Of a stretch of DNA of 64,000 nt, positions 52,883 to 64,000 are shown in pieces. Source of the DNA: Tillus elongatus (taxonomy: Eukaryota > Arthropoda > Insecta > Coleoptera > Cleridae); the NCBI GenBank assembly GCA_964006375.1, contig OZ023265.1:160654118-160718117 (forward strand), given 5' to 3'. The translations under genes and the position numbers were made by a program. Every line of letters begins with the position of its first letter. Position 1 is the first letter of the stretch. The notes under the pieces are model-generated. The model was given only the letters and a program-made list of their open reading frames with translations, did not search any database and was not told where the DNA came from.

Positions 52883-55800
52883 ATGTCTGGTTCTGCGTGT
52901 TGTCAAAACTTACTACCTAGCGTCGCTCCTTTTAATGCTTCTCATTTTGATGCTAAAATGAAACAGCTACTATCCATCAACTCCTTGGTTACACACTGTT
53001 ATATAAATATATAGAAAAATAATAATATGATTATAGCTCATAACGAACAAATTACAAAGTGTTTCTCAGAAATTGAGATACTAAAGGCCGAAAATAATAA
53101 ACTGCAAGAACAAGTCAAGTCTTCGGAAATTAAACCTTTGAATCCGGATAGTGAAAAGGTTTACTCTGAAATTAAAAATCGCATTGACAGAGAAAATAAT
53201 CTTTTTTTTTCGGATTATCGGGAAATGGTTCTGTTGAGGATTGCCGCGAGGCAAAATATCTTTTGGCTTCGTTCATGGGTGACATCTCTTTGGAAATTAT
53301 ATCGGTGACAAGAATTTGTAGGAGAAGGGCAGATAAACCGACACCGCTTCTGGTACGCTTTGCGAATAGTGGGATGGTACGCAGTGTTGTTGGAGCTAGG
53401 TTGGAACTGGACCAAAAAAAAACTACCCTGACATAAATATGACACGATATGACATCTTGCTGCTGTAAGAACTGAACTCAGTGTGAGAAGGTCTCAGGGC
53501 GAAGCGAATTTAACTATAAGGTACGTTGGTAACATACCAAAGATTGTTTCGATCGTAACATCCACCGGCAACATTACAGCAAATAAACGTGCAAGAGAGG
53601 AAGAGAAATCCCGCCAATGCCTTATAAAGCTTTGCTTCGTACCCATAGAAATAGTGAACCTAATACGGGGTTTTGTCCCACAGAAGCCCCTAGCAGAGCA
53701 TAAAAAACTCCTGCAGAGATCGTCCAATTGATTCCAGTGTAACTAACTAATATTGTTAATAACTTTGATGGTTTTATTTCAGACTTAACTGTGCCATTTG
53801 CAATTCTCTGTCTTTCTGAGACCCATTTGCTAACTGATTTAAGTAGGGTTCCGCCATGTTTATCTTCTAATTATTCTGTAATTAATTCTAATGCCACCAG
53901 GGAGAGGTGTCGAAGACGAGGTAGCGGAGGTTTGTTGTTATTTTATCATAAAATATCGATGTCTCGTCTTGGTGGATAATTGTACTTGTAGAAAAAGATT
54001 AATTTAGATTTATACTTTGTACTTTAAACCAGCTCTTGTTTTAAGCGATGTTTTTGACCTGCTGCAAATGGCTCTTGACGAGCACATTTCCTTAGATGTT
54101 ACCTTTATAATTTCGGGAGACTTTAATGGTAGACTAGGTGATCTGGAAGAAGTTAGTATAGAGCATATTATGGGCACATCTGTGTATGAAGACCGGCAGA
54201 GTCTTGATAACACTGGAAATTCAAGGGGCGAGAAATTTTGGAGTTTATGGAAGAAAATATGTTTTGTTTAATAAACGGTAGAACACTTCCAAATCGCCCT
54301 GCCAATTTAACTTATTTTGGATCGTCCGGATTTAGTATTGTAGATTTTGTATGGCGTTTAGCTACTAGATTAGACTGTATTGCAAGTCTGGAAGTGCTGA
54401 ATACATACACATACATGCACCCGCTTGTCTTAGTCTTCCTGATTTTTCCTTGACTCGGCCATCTACTGATATCTCCTCCGGTATGAGAGTCTTGCGTTAG
54501 GATAGCTTAATGACTGGGTTATACTCACGGGCTATGGAATGCCACTGCGGCGTTGGTAACATTTCTGATCTGAGCGATATATACCATAATATTTGTGATA
54601 CACACTCGCTGACAGAATTGGTCTTTTGAAGTATTTGCCAGGGTGTACGATTAAAAAGAGAAATAAACCATGGTTTGACAAAGACTGCGTGATAGCGAAG
54701 AAAAATTTAAAGGCTTCCTTTAGTGCATACAGGAGTAGTGGTTTTCTAACTGCTTACGCCCAACGAAAATCCTTTAGCATACTGATCAGGTTAAAAAAAG
54801 GAGAATATAACCTGGCTATAAGTGTTAAGCTGAGCAACAGGTCATTTTTCTGGAGGCATATAAGGTTTTTAAGAGCTATACCTCAGCTTGTCTCATTGGA
54901 AACTTGGGAAGCTTTTTATGAGGCTTTTCATTGTGTAAATAACGGTACCACTATACAATTATTTCATGACGCGAGATATCGTATTTGGATTCACAGTTTA
55001 CTTTGAGTGAACTTGACTCAAGCCTGGCTATTTGTAGGGCGGGAAAAGCTCCGGGTTATGACGTAATACCATATGAGTTTCTTTGTAATTTGCCGGAAAA
55101 TCGGCTACTTTAGCTTTTGTCACTTTTTAATAAATGCTTTATATCTGAATTTATTCCAGTTGAATGGACAATTTTTATACTTATGATGTTACATAAGATT
55201 GGTCCTTTGGATGATGTTAATAACTATCGTGGTATTGCCCTCGGAAAGTGCATCGAAAAAAAATTTTGCCAAATTTTATTAAATCGGCTCCAAACCCGGG
55301 CAGACGAAAGCAGTGTGTTGCCTGAATGTCAATCTGAATTCAGGCCTGAAAGAGGATGTACAGACAACATTTTTACTTTGTATGCCATTAGTCAACTCCA
55401 CCTCCGTCTCGAGGGTCGCAAGGTCTATGTGGCGTTCGTCGATTTCAAACGAGCGTTTGATTCCGTGAACCACGTCATTCTTTGGAATAAACTATTTGCA
55501 CTGGGCTTGTCATTAAAAATCATCTGTGTCTTGAAGTCGCTCTATGATAATGCATCCTTGATGATTAGGGTTGGCAACCGGTTGTCTAGGCAGATAAATA
55601 TATCTGCAGAGAGAGCCTTCAAGTCATCTTCTTTTTGATCTGTTTTTGGCAGATATTGACAATTATTTCCAGTGCTAGAGGGGTTTCAGGGTTGCATGTT
55701 AATGGTAACTTAGACATTCTTATGTTACTCTATGCGGATGATTTGGTTTTATTGGCCGACTGTCCTGTTGACATGCAGGGAAAGCTAAACATCATGGCCC

Positions 55801-56940
55801 AGTAATCTAAGGACAATGACCTATGGGTGAACCAACTTAAGACGAAAGTTATGTACCTTTCTCGTGGGAGTTCTGCTAGGCATGCTGGCATTAATGTATA
55901 TTATGATGGGATAAAATTAGAAATAGTAAGAAAGTATGTCTATCTTGGGGTCTGTTTTATTCATCTGGCACATTTCTTCAGATGGCAGCGTCGGTCGTAT
56001 CCAAAAGCGCTCAAAGTAGTAGCTCAATTATATCTATTATGGCCAGGTCGAAAATTGATTGTTGGGAGGATAGGGTTAGACTCTACGAATCCATCGTTCT
56101 GGGCGGTTGGCAGAGTTCTTGTGAAGTCTGGGCTATTAGGTATCTTGATATGGTTGAAAGAGTACAGGTGCGTTTTGTCAAGATGCTGTTTTCGTTGCCA
56201 AGAAATTGTCCTGATTATATAGTGAGACTTGAGACTGGCTTTGGAGCTCTGTCTTTGTTGGTTTTTAAAGATTGTATTACGTGGCTTGAGAAGTTCTTCA
56301 CAATGGGCTCGGGCAGGTATCCAGCTGTTTGCTTCGCTAGGTTGAGGACTGTCTCGGTGACGTACCCTGAATACAACTGGGCTGTCCAGGTTAAATATTT
56401 ATTTAGTTACATCGACGAAGGTTAACTATGGGATTCTCTGATCTTGAGTGTGCTAAAGTGTGTGAAACGAAGTCTGTTCGATAGGTTCGAGTCCAAACTT
56501 ATCTCGGATGATCTTGACTGTTTACAACTTTCTGGGTACCCCGATTTATACCAGCTCTTTACAACACATCACACTGGACAAAATTATTTGCGCCTGCGTG
56601 CCCCAATGCCATTGATAAGAATAATTGTACAGATGCGTCTGGCGTCTAAATTTTATTTAAAGTTTACATACAAAGGTGTGTACTGTTCAATTTGCAACCT
56701 GCAGGAATTGAGGCGTTAAGGCATATACTCTTCAGATGTCCTATATAAGAACCTGTAAGACCTCATCTTCTAAGGACAGGTATTGAACACCTGGCAGGTG
56801 TATTAAAAAAGCTGGATGCTCCAAATAATCTGGATGCTCCAAATATAAGATGCTTAGATTATTTTTTGGTAAATGAGGAATTTGCACTTTTTTTATTCTC
56901 ATCTTATTCAATTCCCCACATTGTATAAAATCAATTGCCA
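52883..56940 (+). mobile_element. Non-LTR retrotransposon type C, both ORFs recognisable, decayed
   Basis: ORF1 starts at 52883 ('MSGSACCQNLLPSVAPF'), has a TAG near 53012, a coiled-coil stretch ('IEILKAENNKLQEQV') and, in another frame, a conserved 'RICRRRADKPTPLLVRFA' patch. ORF2 starts near 53780 with 'ILCLSETHLLTDL' (endonuclease), then 'IISGDFNGRLGDL', a linker, 'NNYRGIALGKCIEKKFC' (RT), 'FRPERGCTDNIF', 'VAFVDFKRAFDSVNHVILW' (motif A) and 'LLYADDLVLLAD' (motif C). A C-terminal zinc-finger-like 'VYCSICNLQEL' ends at 56719. Frameshifts occur at about 53310, 54250, 54640, 55020, 55630 and 56230. The 3' end is not sharply defined. The clade is unclear. Confidence 0.8.
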
Positions 56941-57224
56941 TATAAAATTTAAATTTTTAACCAATAGTTTTCCTGTAAAAAAAATATAGAAAATAAAAAT
57001 AATTGTCTCCGCGCCAAAACGCAGCCGTAAACAAAGACAGCCTACTGTGACGTCACGATCCGGTATCGGCCAAACGAGTCTCGCTTACTCACACAGAGAT
57101 CCCCATCTCACCATTAGTGTTTATGCGACTTACGTGTGCCGGATAGTTATTGTTATCAACTTATATTATTGTTAATATCTATATACTCGTATTAATTATT
57201 TTAAAAACTGTACAGTCTTATAGT

Positions 57225-57358
57225 ATGACTACAGAAGTTGGATTTGTCCAAGGACAATCTGATAATTTACCAAAAATTGATGTACTAGCAATGTTTGCGT
57301 TTTTAGAAAACAACCCGATTTTCATGGGTGCTGAGCTAAAAGGAATGAAAGCTGGGAG
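57225..57358 (+). pseudogene. First exon of a SWIM/YqaJ-type insect protein (likely orphaned)
   Basis: The frame starts 'MTTEVGFVQGQSDNLPKIDV' and continues 'AMFAFLENNPIF' and 'GAELKGMKAGR', followed by a good donor 'gtatgt' at 57359. In insects this opening (LPK-D...F...NP.F..AE.RG.KA.R) is, as I recall, typical of uncharacterised proteins with a SWIM zinc finger and YqaJ-like nuclease domain. No downstream exon is visible within the composite. The family link is from memory of the pattern and is moderate. Confidence 0.5.
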
Positions 57359-57482
57359 GTATGTGTCTGATATGAACCTTATTTTATCCTGTAAATATCT
57401 TTGTTGGATTTTATGTAAGAATGTCTTATAAAATATAATGTAAATAAAAGCATAACCTTAAAATGTTCTCCATTCAAATAAT

Positions 57483-57686
57483 CTACAAGAAAAATATACA
57501 CCATTTCTTCCTGATTTTCTCATCCTTAGGTACATTAAATAATAATTTGTTGGGGGTAGTTATTGTTGTGGAAATACATTTGGGCACTATACAGCACTTA
57601 TAATATTTATGTCCACGAACTGTTATGTCTTTCGCATTCTCGTATTGTGATTCTGAATCTGCTGAAGTCATCACACAGTCACACAC
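57483..57686 (-). pseudogene. THAP-like zinc finger exon (likely orphaned)
   Basis: After about 26 residues comes 'YKCCIVPKC', then 'TPNKLLFNVPKDEKIRKKW'. This fits the first half of a THAP C2CH finger: the CX2-4C pair, the F..P.D...R..W pattern. THAP domains occur in P-element and other transposases. The second half with the remaining Cys and His is not present before the stop. Confidence 0.6.
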
Positions 57687-57879
57687 TAAACTAGACTACA
57701 TACAACTTACTACCTTTGAACCTATGTTATACACTAAACACCAAAACTACTTAAAATTATGATAAAACTGCTCATCATTCGATGCAAACACAAACGAAAA
57801 CAAGCAGATGTACCGGATCGTGACGTCACAAACCTCTTCACCAATCAGATCGCGTTTTCACCCACCCTGTCTTTTTGAA

Positions 57880-58080
57880 TTATATTCAATATTACAATAA
57901 TTAATTACTAATTAGTGGTTCACTTTAACTGAACTGAACTGGCTGGCTTGCTTTCGCGTTTATATACTCGCCGTACCTTCCACCACGTTTCTGGGGCGTT
58001 CCATTCCAGAATATTCCAGGACCTTCTTTTACTAGAAGGTTCTGTGAATACAGATCGGTCCCGTGTGTATACAGGGGGAT
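57880..58080. other. Kinase intron, unassigned
   Basis: No feature beyond transposon-end-like motifs described next. Confidence 0.35.
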
Positions 58081-58206
58081 GTATATACAGGGTGATCCAA
58101 ATGTGGTCATCACTCCTATGCTACACAAGAGGTGTTTCTCGTACTATAAGATCTCTCTGCGTATACAGGGTGTAAAGGTGCTCTGCGTATACAGGGTGTA
58201 TATACA
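58068..58206 (+). repeat. Cluster of transposon-end-like 'TATACAGGGTG' motifs with a 26 bp tandem duplication
   Basis: TATACAGGGGG (58068) and TATACAGGGTG (58084, 58162, 58188) occur in 140 bp in one orientation. The last two are part of a tandem duplication of about 26 bp ('ctctgcgtatacagggtgta'). They resemble the TA-flanked ends of the mariner-type elements in this window. Confidence 0.6.
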
Positions 58207-58607
58207 AGGCGTTCGGAATACACAGACCTCAGTTATCCGTTCCGACGGGGTACAAGTTGGTAACTTCGTTATTTTTGGTCTAAGAGGGTTTAGACTTCGT
58301 CTGTGTGGGGTCACCCCAGGCACCCCAGGGGGTGGGGAGGCGGTGTTGCCAGATTGTGCAAAAATTTCCAGATGTTGGGGAAGTTCTGGAGATGTGGCAA
58401 CACCGCACCTATATCTATTGAAGTGCTTTGTAACAATATTTTATTTGTGTATCTAACAAAGTTTTCAGTCTTGTGAATATATATTTACCTGGATTTGTAT
58501 AAGTGCTTATAAGAAAGTTGTGATGTAAAAATTTACGCCATACAAACAAGCTTAATTACTTGAGAAGTGTGTTTTAAATCTAATTATAAATCTTGCATCA
58601 TTTCCAG

Positions 58608-58923
58608 GTGGAACCCGAAGGCTCGCATGACCCCCGACGAAGCCCTTCGTCACGAGTGGGTCCTGGCCTCATCTTCTCACTCCACCAGTAAATCCACCAG
58701 TAATCTGCGTCACAGCCACTCAGAAATCAACGTCGGTCATGACAGCCACTCTTCCAGTAGCACTTCCGGCAGCAGCCACTCGCGTATCCATCACAAGTGC
58801 ATCATGACCAAGGGCGACAAGGTCAGGGCCAAAATACTGGACACCAGACTCCACGATACCACCTCCAAGCTGCTGGACTCCAACCTGAACGACTCTGGCA
58901 CCTTCTTGCCTCCGATACTTTAG
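58608..58923 (+). CDS. Dyrk2: DYRK2/smi35A-type kinase, last exon
   Basis: The acceptor is 'atttccag'; the exon enters in phase 2 and completes 'LE|WNPKARMTPDEALRHEWV', the end of the kinase domain with the conserved Arg of subdomain XI. A 75-residue tail follows, rich in Ser and His ('SHSTSKSTSNLRHSHSE', 'DSHSSSSTSGSSHSR'), ending 'SGTFLPPIL' and TAG at 58921-58923. The tail is low-complexity and probably disordered. Five exons give about 299 residues, matching the C-terminal half to two thirds of a DYRK kinase domain plus tail. Confidence 0.95.
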
Positions 58924-59380
58924 TCGGCAACACTCTGTTGTAGCTGTCGGCTAACCTCTCTCGTACACTACCTTCTAAGACCAAGTAAATAACTACTAAT
59001 ACTGTAATGTAGGTTATATTATATTATATATACATATTTATATGTATGTGTTACTGTAGTGGCCCGAAAATTTGGCAATCACACTGGGCCGAAGTCGAGA
59101 TTACAAATTGTAAAGTAAAGTTTAAAAAGTAAATTTGGGAACAATGAAGGAGAGGACTCAAAAAGTAGCGTTTGAGGGTGATATTTTTGCTTATGGTTCT
59201 ATCTACAAGTTTGTAATACACCATCAAAATATTAAAAATCGGTACCTGAAGCTTTAAAGTGGTGCTATGGTTTAGTCTACATAGCTGCATAAGTTGCTGA
59301 ATTACCTGTTAAATAATTCAGAACCTACATCTAATGCAACAGCTGTCGTCAGTATGTAGAATAAAGTTATGTGAAAAAAC
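58924..59380 (+). other. Probable 3' UTR of the kinase gene, poly(A) signal at 59360
   Basis: Sequence after the stop codon has no other gene. The first canonical AATAAA I see in a suitable place is at 59360-59365. The UTR end is therefore inferred at about 59380; longer forms are possible. Confidence 0.5.
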
Positions 59381-60170
59381 ATGCCTAAAGAAACAACTTG
59401 AAATTACAATCGGTCTTAAGTTTGTTATTAACAAAATTAGTAAAAAAAGGTAATAAGACTAAATATTTTACAACGCGCCGGTAATACAGGGCAGGTACCA
59501 AATCCCGTGACCACCAAACAAAATGTATCTTCACATTTTGCTTCGAAATTATCCGACAAAGTACCTTAAGCCTAATATTTTGCTACAGCCTGTGTGATTT
59601 TAAGTCCATTGGTTTGATTAGCAAGAAGTGCCAAAGGTATTTATATTTACCAAAAAGAAACCAGTTCACAACACTTCGAAACTAGTTAAAATATTCAACT
59701 GCTATTGCTATACCAAATAAATGGGCAAAAAGATGGGAAAACTTAAAAATATAGTGTTATATCTATAGCCAAAAAATCAAACAGGCAAAAAAACTGACGG
59801 TGATTTTTGCTACACTAATCACGGCTTTGATGTGCAGTTTGGAACCTGTGATGTGCATTTATGGACAGAAGAAACAAGCATCTGTTATACAGAGAAGAGG
59901 TATCATCAAAGGCAAGATTTGGTTACTGAAAATTTATGCCAGACCAGGTGAATTTCACGTTGGCCCGCCCGGAAATTAAACTTCACGCCTTCAAATTTTA
60001 CCACAGATTCAGCAAAAAAATTGTCATTTTATGTTTATTTTGAGACCAAATGTTTCCACTGAATTAAAGTAGCTACTTTTACAAACCAATTATTACATAA
60101 CCTGTCTAGACCTGTCCATGTTTTTCTTTCCTAAACTCTCCTCCTAAACTATTATGACATAATATAGTCT
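59381..60170. other. Unassigned intergenic DNA
   Basis: No gene or known repeat recognised. Confidence 0.4.
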
Positions 60171-60840
60171 AATTTTTATTATTTCATTCACGCAATTCGA
60201 CATGACCTTACCCGATCTAACTGGTGACCTGGCCTGACCTGTCTTGTCCTGTGTTAATCCTGTCATGCCCTATTATATCCTTTCCTATCCTGTCGTGTTC
60301 TGTCTGTCCTATCCTGTCTTATCCTACCCTGTCATCTCTCACGAAAATAGTATTATTACCTGATCTGACTTGTCCTGGCCCTGTTTTTCTATTTAAAAAT
60401 CTGTATTACTCATTATGTGTCAAAATAGTATAATGTAATTCTTGTATTTTCTTGACTTGACATAATTTCGCCAGATCTAACCTTTTTTGACGTGTTCTGG
60501 CCTGACCTGTCTTGTCCTTTCTCACGCAAATAACATTATTACCTGGCAACTTTAGGCCTTTAAAATTCACTATTACCTACCTATTATGATTCAAAATTGT
60601 GTAATATGTTACTATTCTATTTACATGAGTTAACAGGACCAGATCTGACATGTTATGACCTTACCTACCCTGAGCCATCTTGTTCTACCCTGTTGTATCC
60701 TATCCAATCATGTCCTGTTCTTTTCCAAGATAAAATTATTACCTGACCCAACTTGACTTGTGTTGTCTTTTTTCTTTAAAATTTGCTGTTACTTATTTTA
60801 TGATTGAAAATAGTGTAATTTGGTAATATTTTATTTAAAC
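60171..60840 (+). repeat. Decayed tandem repeat, ~180-200 bp units rich in CCTGACCTGTC words
   Basis: The marker 'attattacctg' recurs at about 60352, 60534 and 60736, each preceded by Cs and 'tttctcacgcaaata'-like sequence and followed by 'tttaaaa.t..ctgttact' and 'attatg.ttcaaaat.gtgta'. Between them are runs of degenerate CCTG(A/T)CCTGTC. Similar words occur singly at 30433, 62935 and 63490. Confidence 0.65.
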
Positions 60841-60856
60841 TTATCGTTTTGGTTTT

Positions 60857-60909
60857 CACCCAGCAATTTTAGTTAGCTCTGTTGTAGCTAACAAAATACT
60901 TGCTGGGTG
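60857..60909. repeat. Hairpin downstream of the kinase gene
   Basis: 'cacccagca' and 'tgctgggtg' flank 'gttagct' and 'agctaac', giving two stacked stems around a 7 nt loop with a small internal bulge. Confidence 0.6.
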
Positions 60910-61144
60910 GCTGGCTTTTGTCTATTTGCTAGAATTTTTCAAACCGCTGCGGTTTTAAAAATCCAAGAAACACCAGTCAGTCAGTTTCTGTTTCTCAGCC
61001 TGAAAAATGTAAGCGAGAAATTTGAATCTTCAATGTATCCTTAGCGCAATATCAAGTTTTGGACAATGCCAAAAACGTTTTAGGTCTGCTTGGAACATCA
61101 TATAGTTGTCTAATCTTAGAGTTGCCAATTTTTCGGGCTTTAAC

Positions 61145-61146
<2 letters not shown>

Positions 61147-61230
<84 letters not shown>
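61147..61230. repeat. (TA)n microsatellite
   Basis: An 84 bp pure TA tract without recognisable TA-core repeat blocks on either side. Confidence 0.9.
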
Positions 61231-61233
<3 letters not shown>

Positions 61234-61239
61234 TATGGA

Positions 61240-62345
61240 AAACATTTTTAAATGTAAGATGATGAGTAGATATATTTGTTACCAGTGTATGGATTTTTAG
61301 TACAATCATGATAGAAACATACATTTAGGGAAAAAAAACGATGTATTAGTGAGTTTAATTCTTCTGATTTAGCTAAACTTTGTTATTTTGAAATTCTATA
61401 TACTATAAAATTAAAATTGTTGTGACTGATACATATTGCCTAATTGTATAGTAAAAGAACTGTAATATTGTACCATTATTATAATAGCTTGGTTCGAAAC
61501 TATTGACATTTTATTTTCACAAAAAAAAATTTTTTTAAACAAAAAACTATTTGCTATTATCATCCAGGTATGAATGTACTGCTAGACAGTATGTCTCTAG
61601 CTCCGTCTGCGCATTTTGTGATGTACTATAACGAAAATTATTGAATTATTGTTGGCTAGTATAAAAATTAAATAGTGGTTTGGAAAAAAAAAAGATACAT
61701 AAGAGACACTAGAATGAATTGCCAACTAAATAATTTGTTCGTCTTCTCCGGCGACTAGTTGGTTCATATAAGTCTCAGAGAGCAGGTCTACTTTGGCAGT
61801 AGTTAATCACTCACATAAATTACACAAACTAGGATAGTTCGAGTAGATTTATTTTAAAATGTAAAAGTTTAAGATAGGACAATTAAAATTGTAATTAAGA
61901 AATAAGTATCACTTTTAAAATCAATATAAATAAATTGAATGCAATAAAATATTAATTAAATTTCAATTAAAAGAAACAAATTTTGCATTAAGCTGTCCTT
62001 CTGCATGTTCAGAAAATATCAACTATAAATGAATGTTGAAAATGTACACAATCCAGAGGTGAAGTGAATTTAGATTAATTTTAAAACAGAGTTACGATAA
62101 AGTGAAGCATTTTATAAAGGGAAAGTTATACAAAGATGAAACATTATGTAAGAAAAATGAAGCAATGGTTAGTTTTCGTACTTCTGTGACACTTAGCTTG
62201 GATTCTGATTTATATGGTTTCGTTGTGCACTGTATACATCCTTGTTCAGCTGGAATCTGTGTCTTGCCCTCTTCATCGATGATTCAGTTGTAACGGTGGG
62301 CATTAGAGTGCGTGCTTCTGCTACCATTATTACAGATGCAGCTTT
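61240..62345. other. Unassigned intergenic DNA
   Basis: Open frames here are short and show no recognisable protein. Confidence 0.4.
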
Positions 62346-62505
62346 GAATGTTCATTGCCTTCCTCAGAGTTCATTACATCATTGTTTAGAGGTTGAGTTA
62401 TTACTGCCTTCCTCAGAGTTTATTGCATTACTGTTTCGAAGTTGACTGCCTTTCTCAGAGTTTATTGCATTATTGTTTCGAAGTTGACTGCCTTCCTCAG
62501 ACCTG
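62346..62505 (+). repeat. 42 bp minisatellite, about 3.5 units
   Basis: The unit is of the form 'gactgccttcctcagagttt' followed by 'attgcattattgtttcgaag'. Read on the minus strand each unit has CTGAGGA and, 15 bases later, GAAA, reminiscent of a hammerhead core, but the intervening bases do not form a convincing stem II. Confidence 0.75.
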
Positions 62506-64000
62506 ATGCAAACATGTGGATTAGTATTGTTCTTAGACAAATTCAAATCCCCGCAATCTGACAGTGTCTTTACAAAAACTAACTAATTAAATGCTTTATT
62601 CATAAATCCTAGAATGTTATTTGACATCTAATTAAAGACATGTTACATGCAGAAGAACTACACTCATGTTTAGCCATACAGTTATTACAAGAATTATATT
62701 TAATGAGGTGAAAATAACTTACGTTACAGTACCATGTGCCATAAAATTAATATAATATAAATAAATAATGTTTTTGAATATCTTGAAACTAACAAGTGTG
62801 TTTCTAAAAAACATGTTTTGACACATAGCTACACTATACAGCTGTCCATAATTTACCGGCACCACAAAACATCTGTTTTATTTGTATCTAGAGATACAAT
62901 TCTTTGTATTTGTCTGATTTTCTGAGCTGATCTGACGTGACTTGAAACTATTATGACCTGAGTTTGCAAAATGTAAAAGCAAGTTCAATAAATGCTCGCT
63001 TTTCCAACAAAACGAAGGCCAAATTTACTCCCAGTGTTCTATAATACAAAACGAATCTCAGCGATCATGGACTCACCGAAATGGAATAATGTTCAGTCTG
63101 AGAGACTGTTCGACTGATCGTGTTGTAATTTAGGGAAAGAACTGTAAAGAAAGAACCACTTGAAAATTCAACAATTCCATTTATAATTGTATAATAAATG
63201 TGCGAAATCTCTATTAACGGCAAGGCAATTGCCTAGCTTATTGCTAAAAGATCCAAGTGTGGTTCTTATCATTTCGTGGATAATTTATTGCTATATTATC
63301 TCTTGTCTGTTGTTCTTATTCAGCCAAATTGTTGGGCCAGTTGTTGTACACTATATTTCAGATGTCCCCAAAGAAAACATTGTACAGGTGAAGTCCGGAA
63401 GTCCATGAATTATATTCTGCAGCTCCTCTTCTGCCTATCCACCTAAGTGAGAATATTTTGTATATATGGATAGCCACCACTATATATAATCTGGCCTGAC
63501 TTGATATGGCATAACCTGACCTTATATAACATTATAGCTAGCCTGCTATAAAGTCTTTTTCACTTAACTGTTAATGACTGTTAAAAACAACAAGTTTTAG
63601 AAACAAAAATATATTTATAATCTATTTTGTCATAATAAACTGTCGATATGTTTGGGCCAATTCCTTAATAAATTCGTTGGAGTTTACAACTTATGTAGAA
63701 GTATTTTTCGCTCATCATTTTGTACGTTTTTATATTTGTTTTTTGTATTTTCCAGATGATATTTGTGCTTTTTTAGTCATTTACCTATACGACGATTTTT
63801 GTTTGATAAAAATTTTCGTATGTGGAGTTTCTAACGTTAAGTAATTTAGTTTTTAACATGAGGCAAGTCATTTTAGAAATTCGCTTTGTGAAAATATAAG
63901 AATACACTATTGTTTAAAGAAAATGTTTAACGTACTAATTTAATGTGGGGCTTTCATGATTTCTTGTTAGAATATTAAAAAGATTGTTGCTAATTATAGT
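62506..64000. other. Unassigned intergenic DNA
   Basis: AT-rich, no supportable gene, RNA or mobile element. Confidence 0.4.

Larger units (their letters stand above)
57046..57830. mobile_element. Composite with two inward-facing first exons between 20 bp inverted repeats
   Basis: TGTGACGTCACGATCCGGTA lies at 57046-57065 and, inverted and identical, at 57811-57830. Between them are two convergent gene starts: a + strand exon (57225-57358) and a minus strand exon with a THAP-like motif (57483-57686). The repeats contain the CRE palindrome TGACGTCA and may be paired promoters or transposon ends. I read the unit as an internal-deletion derivative of a two-gene mobile element. Outer ends and target duplication were not resolved. 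Confidence 0.55.

Noticed and set aside
53483..53731. Overlapping open frames on both strands taken as host genes
   Set aside because: They lie between ORF1 and the endonuclease of LINE type C and fit its decayed coding sequence.

Overview
The window looks like part of an insect (or at least arthropod) nuclear genome: AT-rich, intron-containing, very repeat-rich, with many (TA)n tracts and typical insect transposon families (Jockey-like LINEs, Tc1/mariner-type DD41D elements, piggyBac, hAT, tRNA-derived SINEs). I cannot fix the order from sequence alone. There are no bacterial genes.

One host gene is supported. The 3' part of a DYRK2/smi35A-type protein kinase lies on the + strand in five exons (18248-18386, 37550-37721, 43573-43716, 48837-48966, 58608-58923). 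Splice sites and phases are all compatible, and the exons encode about 299 residues from just before the catalytic loop to the stop codon. Introns are 19.2, 5.9, 5.1 and 9.6 kb and are filled with mobile DNA. The exons for the N-lobe and DYRK-homology box were not found and should lie upstream.

Layout: 0-3.6 kb, a 1.4 kb foldback element and tandem repeats; 3.9-5.7 kb, a decayed LINE with a (TGTAA)n tail; 8.25-11.1 kb, the longest of five related Jockey-like copies (others at 15.5-17.9, 19.0-19.6, 28.2-29.3 and 35.0-36.6 kb); 13.9-15.4 kb, an inverted-repeat structure with a hammerhead-like motif around a LINE RNase H fragment; 18.5-19.0 kb, a head-to-tail pair of ~300 bp repeats carrying type I hammerhead ribozymes, with a third copy at 50.2 kb; 20.0-22.3 and 40.8-43.0 kb, two DD41D transposons with ~600 bp inverted repeats, each inserted in the (TA)n core of the same dispersed repeat; 24.6-27.1 kb, a second LINE type; 31-32.6 and 46.7-48.4 kb, long copies of the dispersed repeat; 32.9-33.2 kb, a SINE with a conserved central domain; 34.0-37.4 kb, an R4/Dong-like LINE split by a Jockey-like insertion; 38.3-39.6 kb, a piggyBac relic split by an R1-like fragment; 43.9-46.4 kb, a third, different DD41D element; 51.3-52.8 kb, a hAT relic with perfect 8 bp duplications holding a SINE with its own 11 bp duplications; 52.9-56.9 kb, a third LINE type; 57.0-57.8 kb, a composite with two inward-facing first exons (one THAP-like) between 20 bp inverted repeats. 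The last 5 kb hold the kinase 3' UTR and decayed tandem repeats.

The strongest candidates for something little described are the hammerhead-bearing tandem repeat (resembling animal retrozymes), the THAP/SWIM-type internal-deletion derivative, and the DD41D elements whose inverted repeats contain the 3' end of their own transposase gene.
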